64,000 bases of DNA from assembly GCA_964006375.1 (NCBI GenBank), contig OZ023267.1, positions 87,615,406 through 87,679,405 of the forward strand. Reading direction: 5' to 3'. This DNA is from Tillus elongatus. Lineage: Eukaryota; Arthropoda; Insecta; Coleoptera; Cleridae. Shown one piece after another: positions 1 through 11,496 of the stretch (positions are counted from its first letter, which is position 1; each line of letters begins with the position of its first letter). The notes under the pieces were generated by a model. The model was not told the origin of the DNA. It worked only from the letters and a program-made list of their open reading frames with translations, and did no database searches. The position numbers and the translations under genes are program-made.

Positions 1-1630
1 AAGGCCCTCGTAGAACATCACAAAGTTACTGTTTCATAACAGCCTTGTCCCATGGTAACTCGAGTGGAGATGAAAACTATAGCCAGGGGTCGTAAGTTAT
101 TCTGTCCCGTAGAGTTCTCGAGGAGTAAGTGGGTTTTAGTCACTCACTCCTGAATAATGGCTGTTTTCCCTAACATATAAAGTTGGAAGCAGAAATATTC
201 TAAACAGGCAACTATCGACTACGATATGCCTACGCTAGTCGCAATCCGTCACAGGATTCTAGCCCTCACACTTTTACACTAGTACAAATACCTACAGGCA
301 GTGCAGTGAAACGCAACTAGTTACATAAAAGCTTTCTAATAACATTCTAGATATTTACAAAAATGAAATCGGCAATAATAAAAATCAATCAAATAATTAA
401 AACTAAAAATTCGCTACAAAGCATGCCAATATCGAGAAACATATCTCAATTCAGATAGTGTTATCTCTGGCAAGACATTCTTTTACAATTGATACCACAA
501 ATGTGTACCATTTAAAAATACAGTGATATGCACCTAAAATAATACGCCTAATAATTAATGCTAATTAAGCGGGCGGCTAGCATTCGCACAGCAAACAAAG
601 CATAACAAGGCACGGCAAGCGTAAAACAGGATACCCTAATGGAGAATGGATCCGCGCCGTGAGCAAACAAACGGTTCCCACGCTTTCACGACCCTAACTC
701 ACTAATGAATACCACTAGGTAATTTGTTACCTAATATGGAACACCCTAACTCGCCTACAATGCCCTCCAGCGATTGCACACCATTTTGGATTGATCTCTG
801 CTTCCTCCGAGGACTTTTCCGTCCCTCAAAGCAAACATAGTCGCACCAATACAGCACACGACGTCGGGCACACTAAATACTACACTACCTCAGCACTGTC
901 CGTGCTCCCGTTTCCCTTAAATGGGTACAAAACGTGACCAGCTTGGCCCTTACCTAGGCTGGACACTATAACTAATTAACCACCTCGTTCAGCGAGCGCA
1001 TACCCTCCAGAATAAATACACGATCTCTCAAAGGACGTACGTCCCTCCAAGATATCGCGGTTCACCCTGTATAGTACGCTTTGATTCGCTAAAACACCCT
1101 AATTCCACTACAGTACGGCATAATTATTTACCTTACTTAGATCTCCCTTAGATGGGCAAACGTGACCATTTAGTCACCACTAAATCTAGTAGACTCTATC
1201 TACACGTGAAATCCTAACTCCGCTGTTAATACTTCACGTAGAACAGCATTAATAAAACACAACAAGTTTAACCATTTACCAATTATACTTCTGCACGTTT
1301 CCCGAAGTGATAACTAACCTGATAAACTGATACCTTTACAGAACACAGTCCTCCTAGACTATTATTCTTTACTAACAACAGACCAATACACGGCCTCTTC
1401 GCTACTCTATAGCGATACGGGACAATCTTCCCTCAGGTACTATTACACCTAACGCTTTAACAAACTTCCACGCGAGATACGGACGACGGAGACCTGTTAC
1501 CACGGCAATCATTCAAAACCCTCTGTCTCGCGTTGCACCTGCTCTGTCCTCTCCGCTTTTCCGACATGCGCCTAGGACACATCTTATTGCGCGTGTCAGA
1601 CTGGCGTACAGCGGTCCGTTCTACAAGAAC
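1..1630. other. GC-richer block without recognisable genes
   Basis: This block is visibly less AT-rich than the rest of the window and ends near 1630, where long A/T runs begin. No frame is open for more than about 66 codons and no protein family is recognisable. Some phrases recur in diverged form: a stretch around CGTGACCA appears near 925-940 and again near 1160, and CCCTAACTC-like strings occur several times between 690 and 1090. It could be an old repeat, a promoter or UTR region of a gene outside the window, or the end of an unrecognised element. Confidence 0.35.
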
Positions 1631-1761
1631 TGTGTTTGGATTCTGGCGAATTTTCATACTTTAAAATGAATCAGATTTATTGTTCAACAAATATCCGTTA
1701 TTTATACCGCCTAAACGGCTCATTAATTATTCAAATAACTGCAATAAATCGGACTTCATTA

Positions 1762-1848
1762 CAGTATATATGCACGTATTATTACTATGCTATGCAATCT
1801 TTATCATTATGGTCTAAATGCGATGTCCCTTGTTCATTGCTACTATGA
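1762..1848. repeat. Local duplication, copy 1 (partner 2928-3018)
   Basis: About 85 bp beginning with TATATGCACG and running to the GCTACTATGAAT end recurs almost unchanged at 2928-3018. In the second copy it is joined directly to the LINE fragment that begins near 3020; in this copy it is followed by unrelated AT-rich sequence. This points to a local duplication followed by deletion or rearrangement. Confidence 0.8.
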
Positions 1849-2029
1849 ATATTTGTTTATTGTATCTCTTTAAATTTCACTATAGTTTCTACACTTTACC
1901 AATTATTGGTCTAAGGTTTCCAACTTTCCGCTCCATACATCAGAACAATGAAACTTTAGACTTTATAAACATTTTCTTTAGGTTTAAGTTAAGTAACTAT
2001 TGAATAGTTGCTTTGCCACCGCCATTTTC

Positions 2030-2560
2030 TGAGTAGTCACATTTACCATCATCGGTTAAAAAACCCTCAAGGTACGTAAACATTTCTATTTGTTTGTCAT
2101 TTAGTTTTAAATGCATTGTTGCACTTCTATCTATTCCTAGCTATACTGGTTTGATTTTTATCATTTCAGTTTTAGTTTAATCCTTTTTAACGCACCATCT
2201 AGAATATTGAACATTATTTGCATTTTTTCTATCAGCGCTGTGTCATATTTCATGGAACTGTAGTACATTTATTTTGGTTTACGCTGTCTTTTTCTTCAGT
2301 CTACTTATAATGTCTTTTGCGAATAAATTGAATATGGCGATAATTGACGTCCTTGATAAACACTGCTTTTAATTTAAGCTTCAAATTCATATATTCTGTA
2401 GTACTTTGATTATTGTATAGATTTAGAATATTCCGGCTATGTTTCCAATCCAAAGTAGGCTCTCTTCATTATATGAAATAATATTTTCCAATCCACATTA
2501 TTGAAGGGTTTTTACAAGTCTACAAACGCAATGAACACATATAGGTGTCTAAATAAGTCG
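2030..2560 (-). pseudogene. LINE reverse transcriptase relic, copy a (RTE-like)
   Basis: Read on the minus strand, broken frames give the run of motifs expected from the middle of a LINE reverse transcriptase. These are a phrase like NNVDWKILF with MKRAYFG, a degraded version of the QG..LSP motif, and further on a segment resembling the K.LNDKQIEMFTYLEG block that follows the catalytic YADD region in RTE-like LINEs. Stops and frameshifts are frequent, so it is dead. Its 5' half, roughly 2310-2550, is repeated at 3020-3240 as copy b. The better preserved LINE at 31.3-33.6 kb belongs to the same broad type. Exact clade is uncertain. Confidence 0.6.
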
Positions 2561-2927
2561 CCAAGACGATTTTTGTCTTTTTTTAATTTAGAAAATTGTT
2601 AATTGCCTAACTAGTACATTAACCTTTACGTAGCTAACGAAATTGTTTTGTATATAAATATTGTCTTTTTGATTAATATTTTTAGTTAAATAAAAAAGTT
2701 TATAGTGAATAATCGGTACACATATCATATTTTAATTTTACAATATAGTAAATACAGCAGTCACAAAAGTTATGACAGTAAAAATGCTATTAAAACAAAT
2801 GCCATAAAAGTCTCAACATGCAATTGACTTTTGATTGAACACAATAATTCTTAGTTTTTCGACGTGAACAAAGGGTGCTTGGCAGTTTCCAAAACACTTT
2901 AGCTTTCCAAAGCGGCAGTATGTATGT

Positions 2928-3018
2928 ATATATGCACGTATTATTACTATGTTATGCAATCTTTATCATTATGGTCTAAATGCGATGTCCTTTGTTCATT
3001 GCTACTATGCTACTATGA
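2928..3018. repeat. Local duplication, copy 2 (partner 1762-1848)
   Basis: Near-identical copy of 1762-1848, with a few substitutions and a doubled GCTACTATG at its right end, fused to LINE fragment b. Confidence 0.8.
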
Positions 3019-3420
3019 ATAAATTGAATATGGCGATAATTGACGTCCTTGATAAACACCGCTTTTTATTTAAGCTTCAAATTCATATCTTCTGTAGTAC
3101 TTTGATTATTGTATAGATTGAGAATATTCCGGCTATCTTTCCAATCCAAAGTAGGCTCTCTTCATTATATGAAATAGTATTTTCCAATCCACATTATTGA
3201 ACGGTTTTTACAAGTCTACAAAGGCAATGAACACATATAGGTATCAGTTTCTTTATGATTTAGGCATCGTTTCTCCAGCTCGTCGGTTTGATCTAAATCC
3301 GAACTAATCTTTATTCGGGCAGCTCTTAATTTTACTTTTTATTCCACTTTTTACAATGTCTAGCAGAATATTTGCCACGTGACTGTACACGTATGTCCTA
3401 TAGTAATCCATTGCATTTAC
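2990..3420 (-). pseudogene. LINE reverse transcriptase relic, copy b
   Basis: On the minus strand the segment 3420 to 3250 carries a QFGFR-like phrase typical of the RT fingers region. It runs into a second copy of the DWK/MKR block (3240-3020) shared with copy a. Together the two copies span a LINE RT in the order expected, but with about 240 bp present twice, so they look like the products of an internal duplication or two separate insertions. Many stops are present; no function is expected. Confidence 0.55.
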
Positions 3421-3429
3421 TATTTTAAT

Positions 3430-5026
3430 AAAAAAGGAACTGCAACTCCTTCAAGATGTGTTTTGTTAATTCAATTTTTTGTAATAAAATTAAATAAGTC
3501 ATAACTTGTTTTGTGTTCGACACATACATCTTAAATGTCAACTACAATTTTAAAAAACGTTTCTTTCTACGGTTATCAATTCACAAAATCTGAACACAAA
3601 AAGGGTTAGAATATTGGCTTCAAAAGTGTAATATGCCTATATAGTAACTATTTGCTAAGTCTCTAAAATACTTTCTATTATTTCTTTTTCAAATTATTGA
3701 AATTATTTGAAAAATTAATATATCTTCATTTTATATTATTCAAATGCCATATACATAAAACACGTTTGGAACTAAGAACGTTGACTTTACCTATCTCAAA
3801 CACATTTGCTTAGTTTATTCATTTCAAATGGGTAACCATTAGAAAGGTGTTTTTTTTTCTAATAGCATTCTTTTAAATGTGAAAAGGTACCTATTTAGCA
3901 ATCAGCATCGCTGAATAGAACTTGGTACTGAATACTAAACGTGTGATAAATTTTCACAAACTTCATCTGTATAATTTTTTAGCATAAAATGAGAGAAATA
4001 AAATATTTAATGACATAATGTACGAAAAGCAGGAAGTATTTTGAAATTTCAAACTTGTAATTTTTAGGACAGGGTATCATATTGGCAAGTATCGAATTTC
4101 ATTGTAAAATACTTTACTTTTATTGAGATTAGGAACCAAATAACTTTACACTTGAATATCATGTTCGTTATTGTTTTGAAAGGAGTCTCGGTGCTGTTAA
4201 AATGCTTGTATCATATTAAAACAATAAAACTATTTTTATTAGATACTTTTTTTTCCTTAGGGCTCGTCCGCGTCTTTGCCGCCCCGATAGCACCGCAGCC
4301 TTTGGCTTATTGTGCATTTATTAAATACTTACTTGCCCATAAAATTTATGCAGTAATTAAAACATTTGGAGTGTCACTTTAACCGAGCAACTCTGAAGAG
4401 CTGGTTCTTTCTGGAAAAGCATTCTCGTTTCATGTTTATGCACTTTGGGATAATATAGTATAATATTTTTGTAGGGCATTAACTATTAATTATCTGGTAA
4501 ATATGGTTAGTAAACCAGCCAATTGTTCTAGTAAACGAGTTTAAAAATATCAAGCCTCCGTATACGTTTACTAAACAAATTTCTATGTGCCTAAGTACCT
4601 TTATCGGCTATTTGGTTATGCTGGTTATATTTTGACCCTGCTAAGTTCAGTGCTGACCCGACTTATTATTTTGTACTCAATTTATTATTTTTATAAATAA
4701 CGAAAAGAGTATTTATAATATTTTACTCGACAGTGAAATTGGTTATCATTTAAATAATAAAAATTAAATAAAACATGTATTCTAAATTTTATTAATGTTG
4801 ACTTTACTTGGTGAGACGGTGCCATACTAAAATGAGGTTATTCAGAATATGGCACAAATAACTAGTTTGAACCTAAAAATGTTTGGGAATAGACTAGTGT
4901 ACCTACGTAAAACTAATGGATTGGTTATTGCAACAGCGTGGGAGGATAAAAAAAACATATTTTAAACAATAATTTAAAACAGGTAAATAGCCTGTAAAAT
5001 AATAATAACAGTTTATTGATACGTAC
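3430..5026. other. AT-rich stretch, no gene recognised
   Basis: Nothing recognisable on either strand. The longest open stretch (4152-4382) begins in low-complexity sequence and has no family resemblance. A pyrimidine tract followed by AG at about 4244-4260 precedes a slightly GC-richer 100 bp and could pass for a splice acceptor, but nothing supports an exon. A phrase at about 4808-4830 (GGTGAGACGGTGCCATACTA) resembles 29020-29040. Confidence 0.4.
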
Positions 5027-5120
5027 ACTTGGAGAACCTAAATCACCACAACACATCTTTTTAAAGACCTGACGATCATTTCACTAACAAAGTTAGCATC
5101 ATCAGAGGATGAAACATTTT
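5027..5120 (-). repeat. Single arm of a foldback element (type beta)
   Basis: About 90 bp nearly matching the left arm of the palindromic element at 60193-60384: both contain ACTTGGAGAACC, then ACACATCTTTTTAAAGACC, then GACGATC and GTTAGC. Only one arm is present here; the partner arm is missing, and sequence after 5120 is unrelated. It contains the hammerhead-like motif annotated at 5068-5108. Confidence 0.8.
5068..5108 (-). ncRNA. Hammerhead-ribozyme-like motif, type beta
   Basis: On the minus strand the order is: CCT, the core CTGATGA, two extra bases, a hairpin CTAAC-TTT-GTTAG, a U, the core GAAA, ATGATCGT, C, then AGG. This is the order of a type I hammerhead with a very short stem III: stem I would be CCU/AGG, stem II the CTAAC hairpin, and the predicted cut follows GUC. 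Non-ideal points are the unpaired bases between the core and stem II and the short stem I. Type I hammerheads with minimal stem III are established in Penelope-like elements and retrozymes. Activity is inferred, not shown. Confidence 0.55.
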
Positions 5121-5213
5121 AACTACTTTACTACTAACATCAACTTTTATACTGAATCTTAGGTAAAGCACGATACCGAGAGGGAGACTAAATCACAGGC
5201 AAATTCTACAGTG

Positions 5214-5344
<131 letters not shown>

Positions 5345-5415
5345 TAGGATATTTAACACGGCATTTCTGTATACTATACAAGGAGAAAGGTTAAGGGCAA
5401 GGCCGCAAGAAGACA

Positions 5416-5460
5416 ACCGCATACACGTGTTTCAAGCTTATTAGCTATCATCAGTACGGT
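5416..5460 (-). ncRNA. Hammerhead-ribozyme-like motif, type alpha (left arm)
   Basis: On the minus strand: stem I 5' strand ACCGTA (5460-5455), core CTGATGA (5454-5448), an unpaired U, stem II AGCT with loop AATA and AGCT, an unpaired U, core GAAA (5433-5430), the octamer ACACGTGT giving a two-pair stem III with loop ACGT, cleavage triplet GTA ending at 5422, and stem I 3' strand TGCGGT (5421-5416). Stem I pairs over all six positions with one G-U. All catalytic core residues of a hammerhead are present. This is the best-formed of the motifs in the window. Confidence 0.72.
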
Positions 5461-5549
5461 ATAGCCAGGTGATGATGGAAACACTCTGGATGAAGAAGTG
5501 AGTGTATTTTGCTTCTTCGTCCAGAGTGTTCCCATCATCACCTGGCTAT

Positions 5550-5594
5550 ACCGTACTGATGATAGTTAATAAGCTTGAAACACGTGTATGCCGT
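5550..5594 (+). ncRNA. Hammerhead-ribozyme-like motif, type alpha (right arm)
   Basis: Mirror copy of 5416-5460 on the plus strand: ACCGTA 5550-5555, CTGATGA 5556-5562, stem II 5564-5567 with 5572-5575 (one G-U), GAAA 5577-5580, octamer ACACGTGT 5580-5587, predicted cleavage after 5588, and 3' stem I strand at 5589-5594. One stem I position (5592) is mismatched compared with the left copy, so it may be weaker. Confidence 0.68.
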
Positions 5595-5628
5595 GTTGTC
5601 TTCTTGCGGCCTTGCCCTTAACCCTTCT

Positions 5629-5735
<107 letters not shown>

Positions 5736-5739
5736 GATA

Positions 5740-6400
5740 TATACGTGCCCATTTTTATATTAATAATGATTCTTATATTATAATTTATTAGCGAAGTAAA
5801 TTTTTCAACATAAATTGACTTCGTCACGTTTATTCATAGACTTGTGTTTATTCCAACGTTTTTCATCATTCACCTATATATTTTCTCCTGGTTGTCATTG
5901 TTTTATGCTGTTATATCCCCTTTTATGCCATTTATTTTACCGTCATCACACTTGTGGACCTACATCATCCATGGGGGCCTAATTAACCCCAGGATTAGAA
6001 GAGTTTTGGCAGGCTTGAATAACCGCCAATTTTGTAATGGAAGCCCTAGATCTGCTAGAAGATCTAAAACAATCTCTACTGCAATCACACGTTAACTAAC
6101 TCTGTTTAATCAGTATAATTTATTCTCAATTTTGCTTTAAAATTAACAATTTCAATTTCTTTTAAAAACTGCTTCAGGATGACATTGTGTTTTTATTGTT
6201 AAACATTTTAAATGCTTTTAGTAAAATATATATTCTCTTTTTAATTTTCTTCCCCAATAGCTAATAGAAAAATAATGGTGACAACCTACGCCTTGATTTT
6301 ATTTTGTGAGTTATTATGTTCTCTGCTTTACTAGCCAAGTGTTTTGAAGGTGTCGAAATAATGCAAACACACTTTTTTCATCCATTGGACTCACACTATT
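5740..6400. other. No gene recognised
   Basis: AT-rich sequence. An 83-codon open stretch at 5844-6095 shows no family resemblance and no usable context. Confidence 0.4.
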
Positions 6401-6405
6401 AGTTT

Positions 6406-6620
<215 letters not shown>

Positions 6621-6629
6621 AAGTACATG

Positions 6630-7525
6630 TAAGACTAGCAAAAGAGATCAACTTCAAATTAATTTTTGCAAACATTTTAGGCAAATGAAATGAGGCGTTA
6701 CCATAACATGAAGTTAATAACTTATCAAGCACGTGTGATGTAATATATTTCCCAGAAGTTGTATTTGTTTCGGCTCATGATTTATTTCTGCAAGATTTTA
6801 TACTACTGGATCGTAGTAATCCCAAGACAAAAACTCAAAACGATATCCGTTTGTATTGCAAGACCTGAAATAGAAAAAACGTTAGTCAAGTTGACTGGCG
6901 GAAAATAAACCAAAATCGAAATAAATTGTTTTCACAAATGTCAAGTGAAACTTCAAAGTGATAGGACTCAAATCACCTTCTTTTATGGCAGCTTGTGACA
7001 TAAAAAGATGAGTAATTTTCCACATATATTTCTCTTTACTTTAATGCTTTCATATTTCAGTGAATCATAATCTAATAACTTCTTTACAATTTTCATTTTG
7101 TTTCAGTTTTAATTACAGAATATACAATTTGAATTGTATGCATATTATCAGCGAATTTTCGTGTAAAAATATTGAGTCGTTTTTCCCAAAATTTTTCTGG
7201 TGGTTTCGTAGGTTCAATTTGTTGTCAAAGTATTGTTAAATGTTAGTATATGACTAATGTTTAATAAGTTATTGTAAAAAAATTTCACGAAAAAAAATGT
7301 TTCTAACTTTTGTGGCCAACATTTTTTTAATGTTCTTTTGTGTAAATCACTTTTTAAAAATTTTTGTTAAAAGATTTTTATATGATTTTTGTGTAACATG
7401 ACTTCAGCCGATTTGTGTAAAAAACGGTACTATTTCGTAAAGGTGATAGTCTGATAATTTCACGTAAAAAAGCTTTTCTGTAATTTATAGCAAGAAGCCT
7501 TTTTAAATAATTATATCTTAGAAGT
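6630..7525. other. No gene recognised
   Basis: AT-rich sequence with many T-runs; no ORF or known motif on either strand. Confidence 0.4.
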
Positions 7526-7529
7526 GGAG

Positions 7530-7785
7530 CTTTTGTGTAAATTTCTTGAATAGGTTCCTTGACCAGGAAAATCGGACCAGTCTTTTCAGAAAAATTTTAA
7601 GTTTATTTTCGAAAAATCATTGCTGTTTAAAAACAGCAAAGTTGGTTTGATAAAATGTTGTACATACATTTATACTATACAGGTGGTACTATCTACCAAA
7701 TTTTATGTCTTTAAAAAATACATATTTGACATTACAAACATTTTTAGAAAAATTGGCTACCATAACTTACTTGCTACGCTTACAT
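7530..7785 (-). repeat. R-family repeat, diverged terminal half (R-b)
   Basis: Diverged relative of 30194-30450 (reverse orientation) and 33700-33971. Shared features in order are a TTTATTTTCGA phrase, a stretch around CTATACAGGTGG, CAAATTTTATGTCTTTAAA, and a terminal block with CTACCATAAC then TTGCT. Small ORFs here are by-products of the repeat. Confidence 0.6.
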
Positions 7786-7829
7786 ATTTTTCAGATTTTA
7801 CTTAAACCAAATCTTACTCACTTATCGAT

Positions 7830-8664
<835 letters not shown>

Positions 8665-8714
8665 TATCACCCAATAAGAGTTAATCAATTTCAATATAAT
8701 TCATAATCGTCTGA

Positions 8715-8885
8715 TTTCACAAAGCTCGATTAAATATTTAACGGCCGGTTAGTAAATCAAGGCATCAGACGATCAATTACAGCTTCAAAATATTTGGTTG
8801 TCATGTAAAAAACCCGAATCATAGTCTGTGATTGGTCGTCTGATTAACTAAACGGCCGTAAAATTTTTAATCGAGCTTTGTGAAA
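8715..8885. mobile_element. Short MITE with ~45-60 bp terminal inverted repeats
   Basis: The left end begins TTTCACAAAGCTCGATTAAA and the right end is its reverse complement with a handful of mismatches over about 45 bp. Both arms include an ACGGCCG block, and the similarity continues inward through ATCAGACGA. About 45 bp of unrelated sequence separates the arms. There is no coding capacity. A target duplication is not clear, so the superfamily is unassigned. Confidence 0.8.
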
Positions 8886-8961
8886 CTGGGCAAATGTGTA
8901 TTTAATCAAACTTAAAAAAAAAAGATTGCATTTTGAAACTAAAATATAAAACATAACAAAG

Positions 8962-9870
8962 TTATTTAATAAGTGGGTCCTGAAATCTTCGAGGCATGCT
9001 TGAAATTAAATGATTTATGGTATCCTGGCGACTGTCACCACAGGCTTCTTGAATTCAGTGACAAAGGTCAACCAGTGGTTGGGTTAAGTTACCCAGTCGA
9101 TTGCCAATCATATCCCACACATGTTCGATTGGTGACAAGTCTGGAGAGGAAGAAGGCGATGGATGCACGGTCGCGTTATTTTCTTGTAACAACCTGATAG
9201 TAACCCTTCCTCTATGAGGACATGCGTTACCTTGTTGGAGAAGGATTTGAATTAACCTTCGTATGTATGGTAGTGTAACAGGCTGGAGTACGTTTCTTAT
9301 GCAATCATTTGCATTTAAATTTCTGCCAGTAAAAATTTATAGGTGACCTGTTACCGTATGTTATCGTACCCCATACCATCACCTCTCGTGTAACGGCCGT
9401 ATACCGTTCCACAGCAAATTATAAACTTCTGCGTTGTAATCGTCTTACTGTTCTGCGACACTCGTGGACCCAAAGACAGAATTAAGACTTCACCCACCAT
9501 CCCAATTTAATCTGCCGTTACACCACTCAAGCCGAGCAGCACGATGTCGTGGAAGGCTTAAAAACAGTCTATATAAATAAAGCTCAAAGACACGTATTTT
9601 TCGATATATCGTTGTCGTAGAGACTCTTTATTGTGAAGCTCCCAAGTAATCATTTTCAATCGACAGTGTTGTGGAAACTCTGTCTTGTAAAGCTGCAATC
9701 CTCAAGTGAGTATCTTACAGTGCGGAAGTTGCTCGATGTTGTCCATGACGTAACCGTCGTTATGGAGGACTTCTTTAAAGTACCTGGACCAACACTGTAA
9801 GAATGTTAACACCGCGTCCTATGCAATCAGAAATTTGTCGGATTGAAAAACCGAGCCGCATACCAACAGT
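8962..9870 (-). pseudogene. Tc1/mariner-like transposase relic
   Basis: Minus-strand frames, joined across several frameshifts and stops, give the sequence order of a Tc1-like DDE transposase. An N-terminal helix-turn-helix-like region lies near 9860-9700. A VMVWG-like phrase (catalytic-domain middle) lies near 9400. Then come PHR/RVTIRLL and SPDLSPIEHVWD, the block with the last catalytic acid, near 9110-9150. A C-terminal SMPRRF-like end lies near 8990. The last third (about 9200-8965) is best preserved. The protein cannot be made. Terminal inverted repeats were not found, so the copy is probably truncated as well as mutated. Confidence 0.8.
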
Positions 9871-10092
9871 GAGCCCCCTTTCGAATTCACTTATATGATT
9901 CTAATTGACGTAAACGGCACCTAGGCATAATGACTTAATAAATTGAGCACACATCGCTCCAAAATAGTGTTTTTAACTGAGGGAAACGCAAACTATAAGA
10001 GAAAATTTTTTGATAAAACAAAATAAAAAAGTCTATATCTGTTTAAAATGTATGTCCATATTGTTATCATTCTTTATCAGAGACAAAACAGG

Positions 10093-10460
<368 letters not shown>

Positions 10461-11095
10461 TCAGCTGGGGATGTAACTCCTCCTCCCGTTCTCTGGAATG
10501 GGGTTGATCTTTTTGAATGTGCACACCTTTGAGTATTTCCTTGATTTCCTTCTGAAAATGATGCCTGTTGCTACTATAAGGACCATGACGAGAATTGTTG
10601 TCACACCGAAATGGGGATGAAAGACATGGTGTCGATTATACTTTTCCAATTGGTTTCCTAATTTCTCCGTCGTTTTTAGGTGCATTGGGTGGAACTCTAT
10701 TTCGTGTTGTGGTACAATTTTTAGTTATGGGACTGGGTATTGATTCCATGTAATGTTTGTGGTGATGTCTTCATAATTTTCGTTATTGATCACAATTTTG
10801 CAGTTAAGTTCGCACATATGAGTGAATTTTGACTGGATATCTGTCTATCTAAATTTGACTGACATTCTTCTGAGATTGTGGTTTTTTGGTTCGTGATATA
10901 GTATAGCAGTTATTGACTACAGCGAAGAGACATGTTGAGGTGTCTTACAAATAACATTTTTTCTTTGTGAGGTTGGTCAGAGCAAATAACGGCTTCTTCG
11001 ATTGCTGGGCAATGTTCTGCTGTCCATAAGTTTCTTTGTTGGGTTTCTAGGTAATATGAACTGGGTGGAATGAGAACTTTATTATTTTGTGGGAC

Positions 11096-11098
<3 letters not shown>
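10461..11098 (-). pseudogene. Gypsy/errantivirus env fragment (C-terminal part)
   Basis: On the minus strand the reading starts abruptly at the (TA)n array (11098) with a segment closely matching residues in the middle of the env at 11497-13003; the shared KVLIPPSSYYLE block is plain. It continues through the cysteine-rich region and a NITW-containing block, and ends with a hydrophobic membrane-spanning stretch (near 10600-10540) followed by a basic cytoplasmic tail. Several frameshifts and stops break it. It is therefore the C-terminal third of a second env gene of the same family, truncated at its 5' side exactly at a (TA)n array. Confidence 0.85.

Positions 11099-11180
<82 letters not shown>
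11099..11180. repeat. (TA)n microsatellite
   Basis: About 82 bp of TA with one TG interruption near its right end. It separates the env fragment (left) from the 3' side of the fuller gypsy copy (right). Confidence 0.95.
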
Positions 11181-11496
11181 ATTAGGTAACACAAAACTTA
11201 AGTTTCCATAAAATTAGTACTTTATTTTAGGGAAACAATACAGTGTGTTACTATTCTAATAATATTAATATAAAATGTCAGTGAACAAAGCAAGTAGATG
11301 TGAACTATATTAGTTTCAAATACCGACTGTTAACGCAACATCGTTTAGCAGTCGCAAGTAAAATATGCATACTAAGTAAAATGATTATTATACATTTTAT
11401 AGTTTATTGTACTTTAAACTTAATAATTGAAATTAAGCAATGTCTGGTCAATGCCTTTCTCTATAACAGGGTCACTGTGAAATGTACTAATGTCAC
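11181..11496 (-). other. 3' non-coding region / possible 3' LTR of gypsy copy 1
   Basis: Lies between the end of env (minus strand) and the (TA)n array. It contains possible polyadenylation-type AATAAA-like and TTTATT strings. Its outer edge reads ATTAGGTAAC next to TATATA; on the element strand this would be an end in ...CCTAAT, not unlike errantivirus LTR ends. No matching sequence was found on the other side of the element, so an LTR is not proven. The plus-strand ORF 11300-11671 is antisense to this region. Confidence 0.4.

Noticed and set aside
1457..1657. 66-codon Arg-rich minus-strand ORF
   Set aside because: Composition follows the local GC-rich sequence; no domain or conservation evidence.
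4152..4382. 76-codon ORF with an acceptor-like pyrimidine tract and AG
   Set aside because: No family resemblance, no partner exon, AT-rich start; insufficient support for a host exon.
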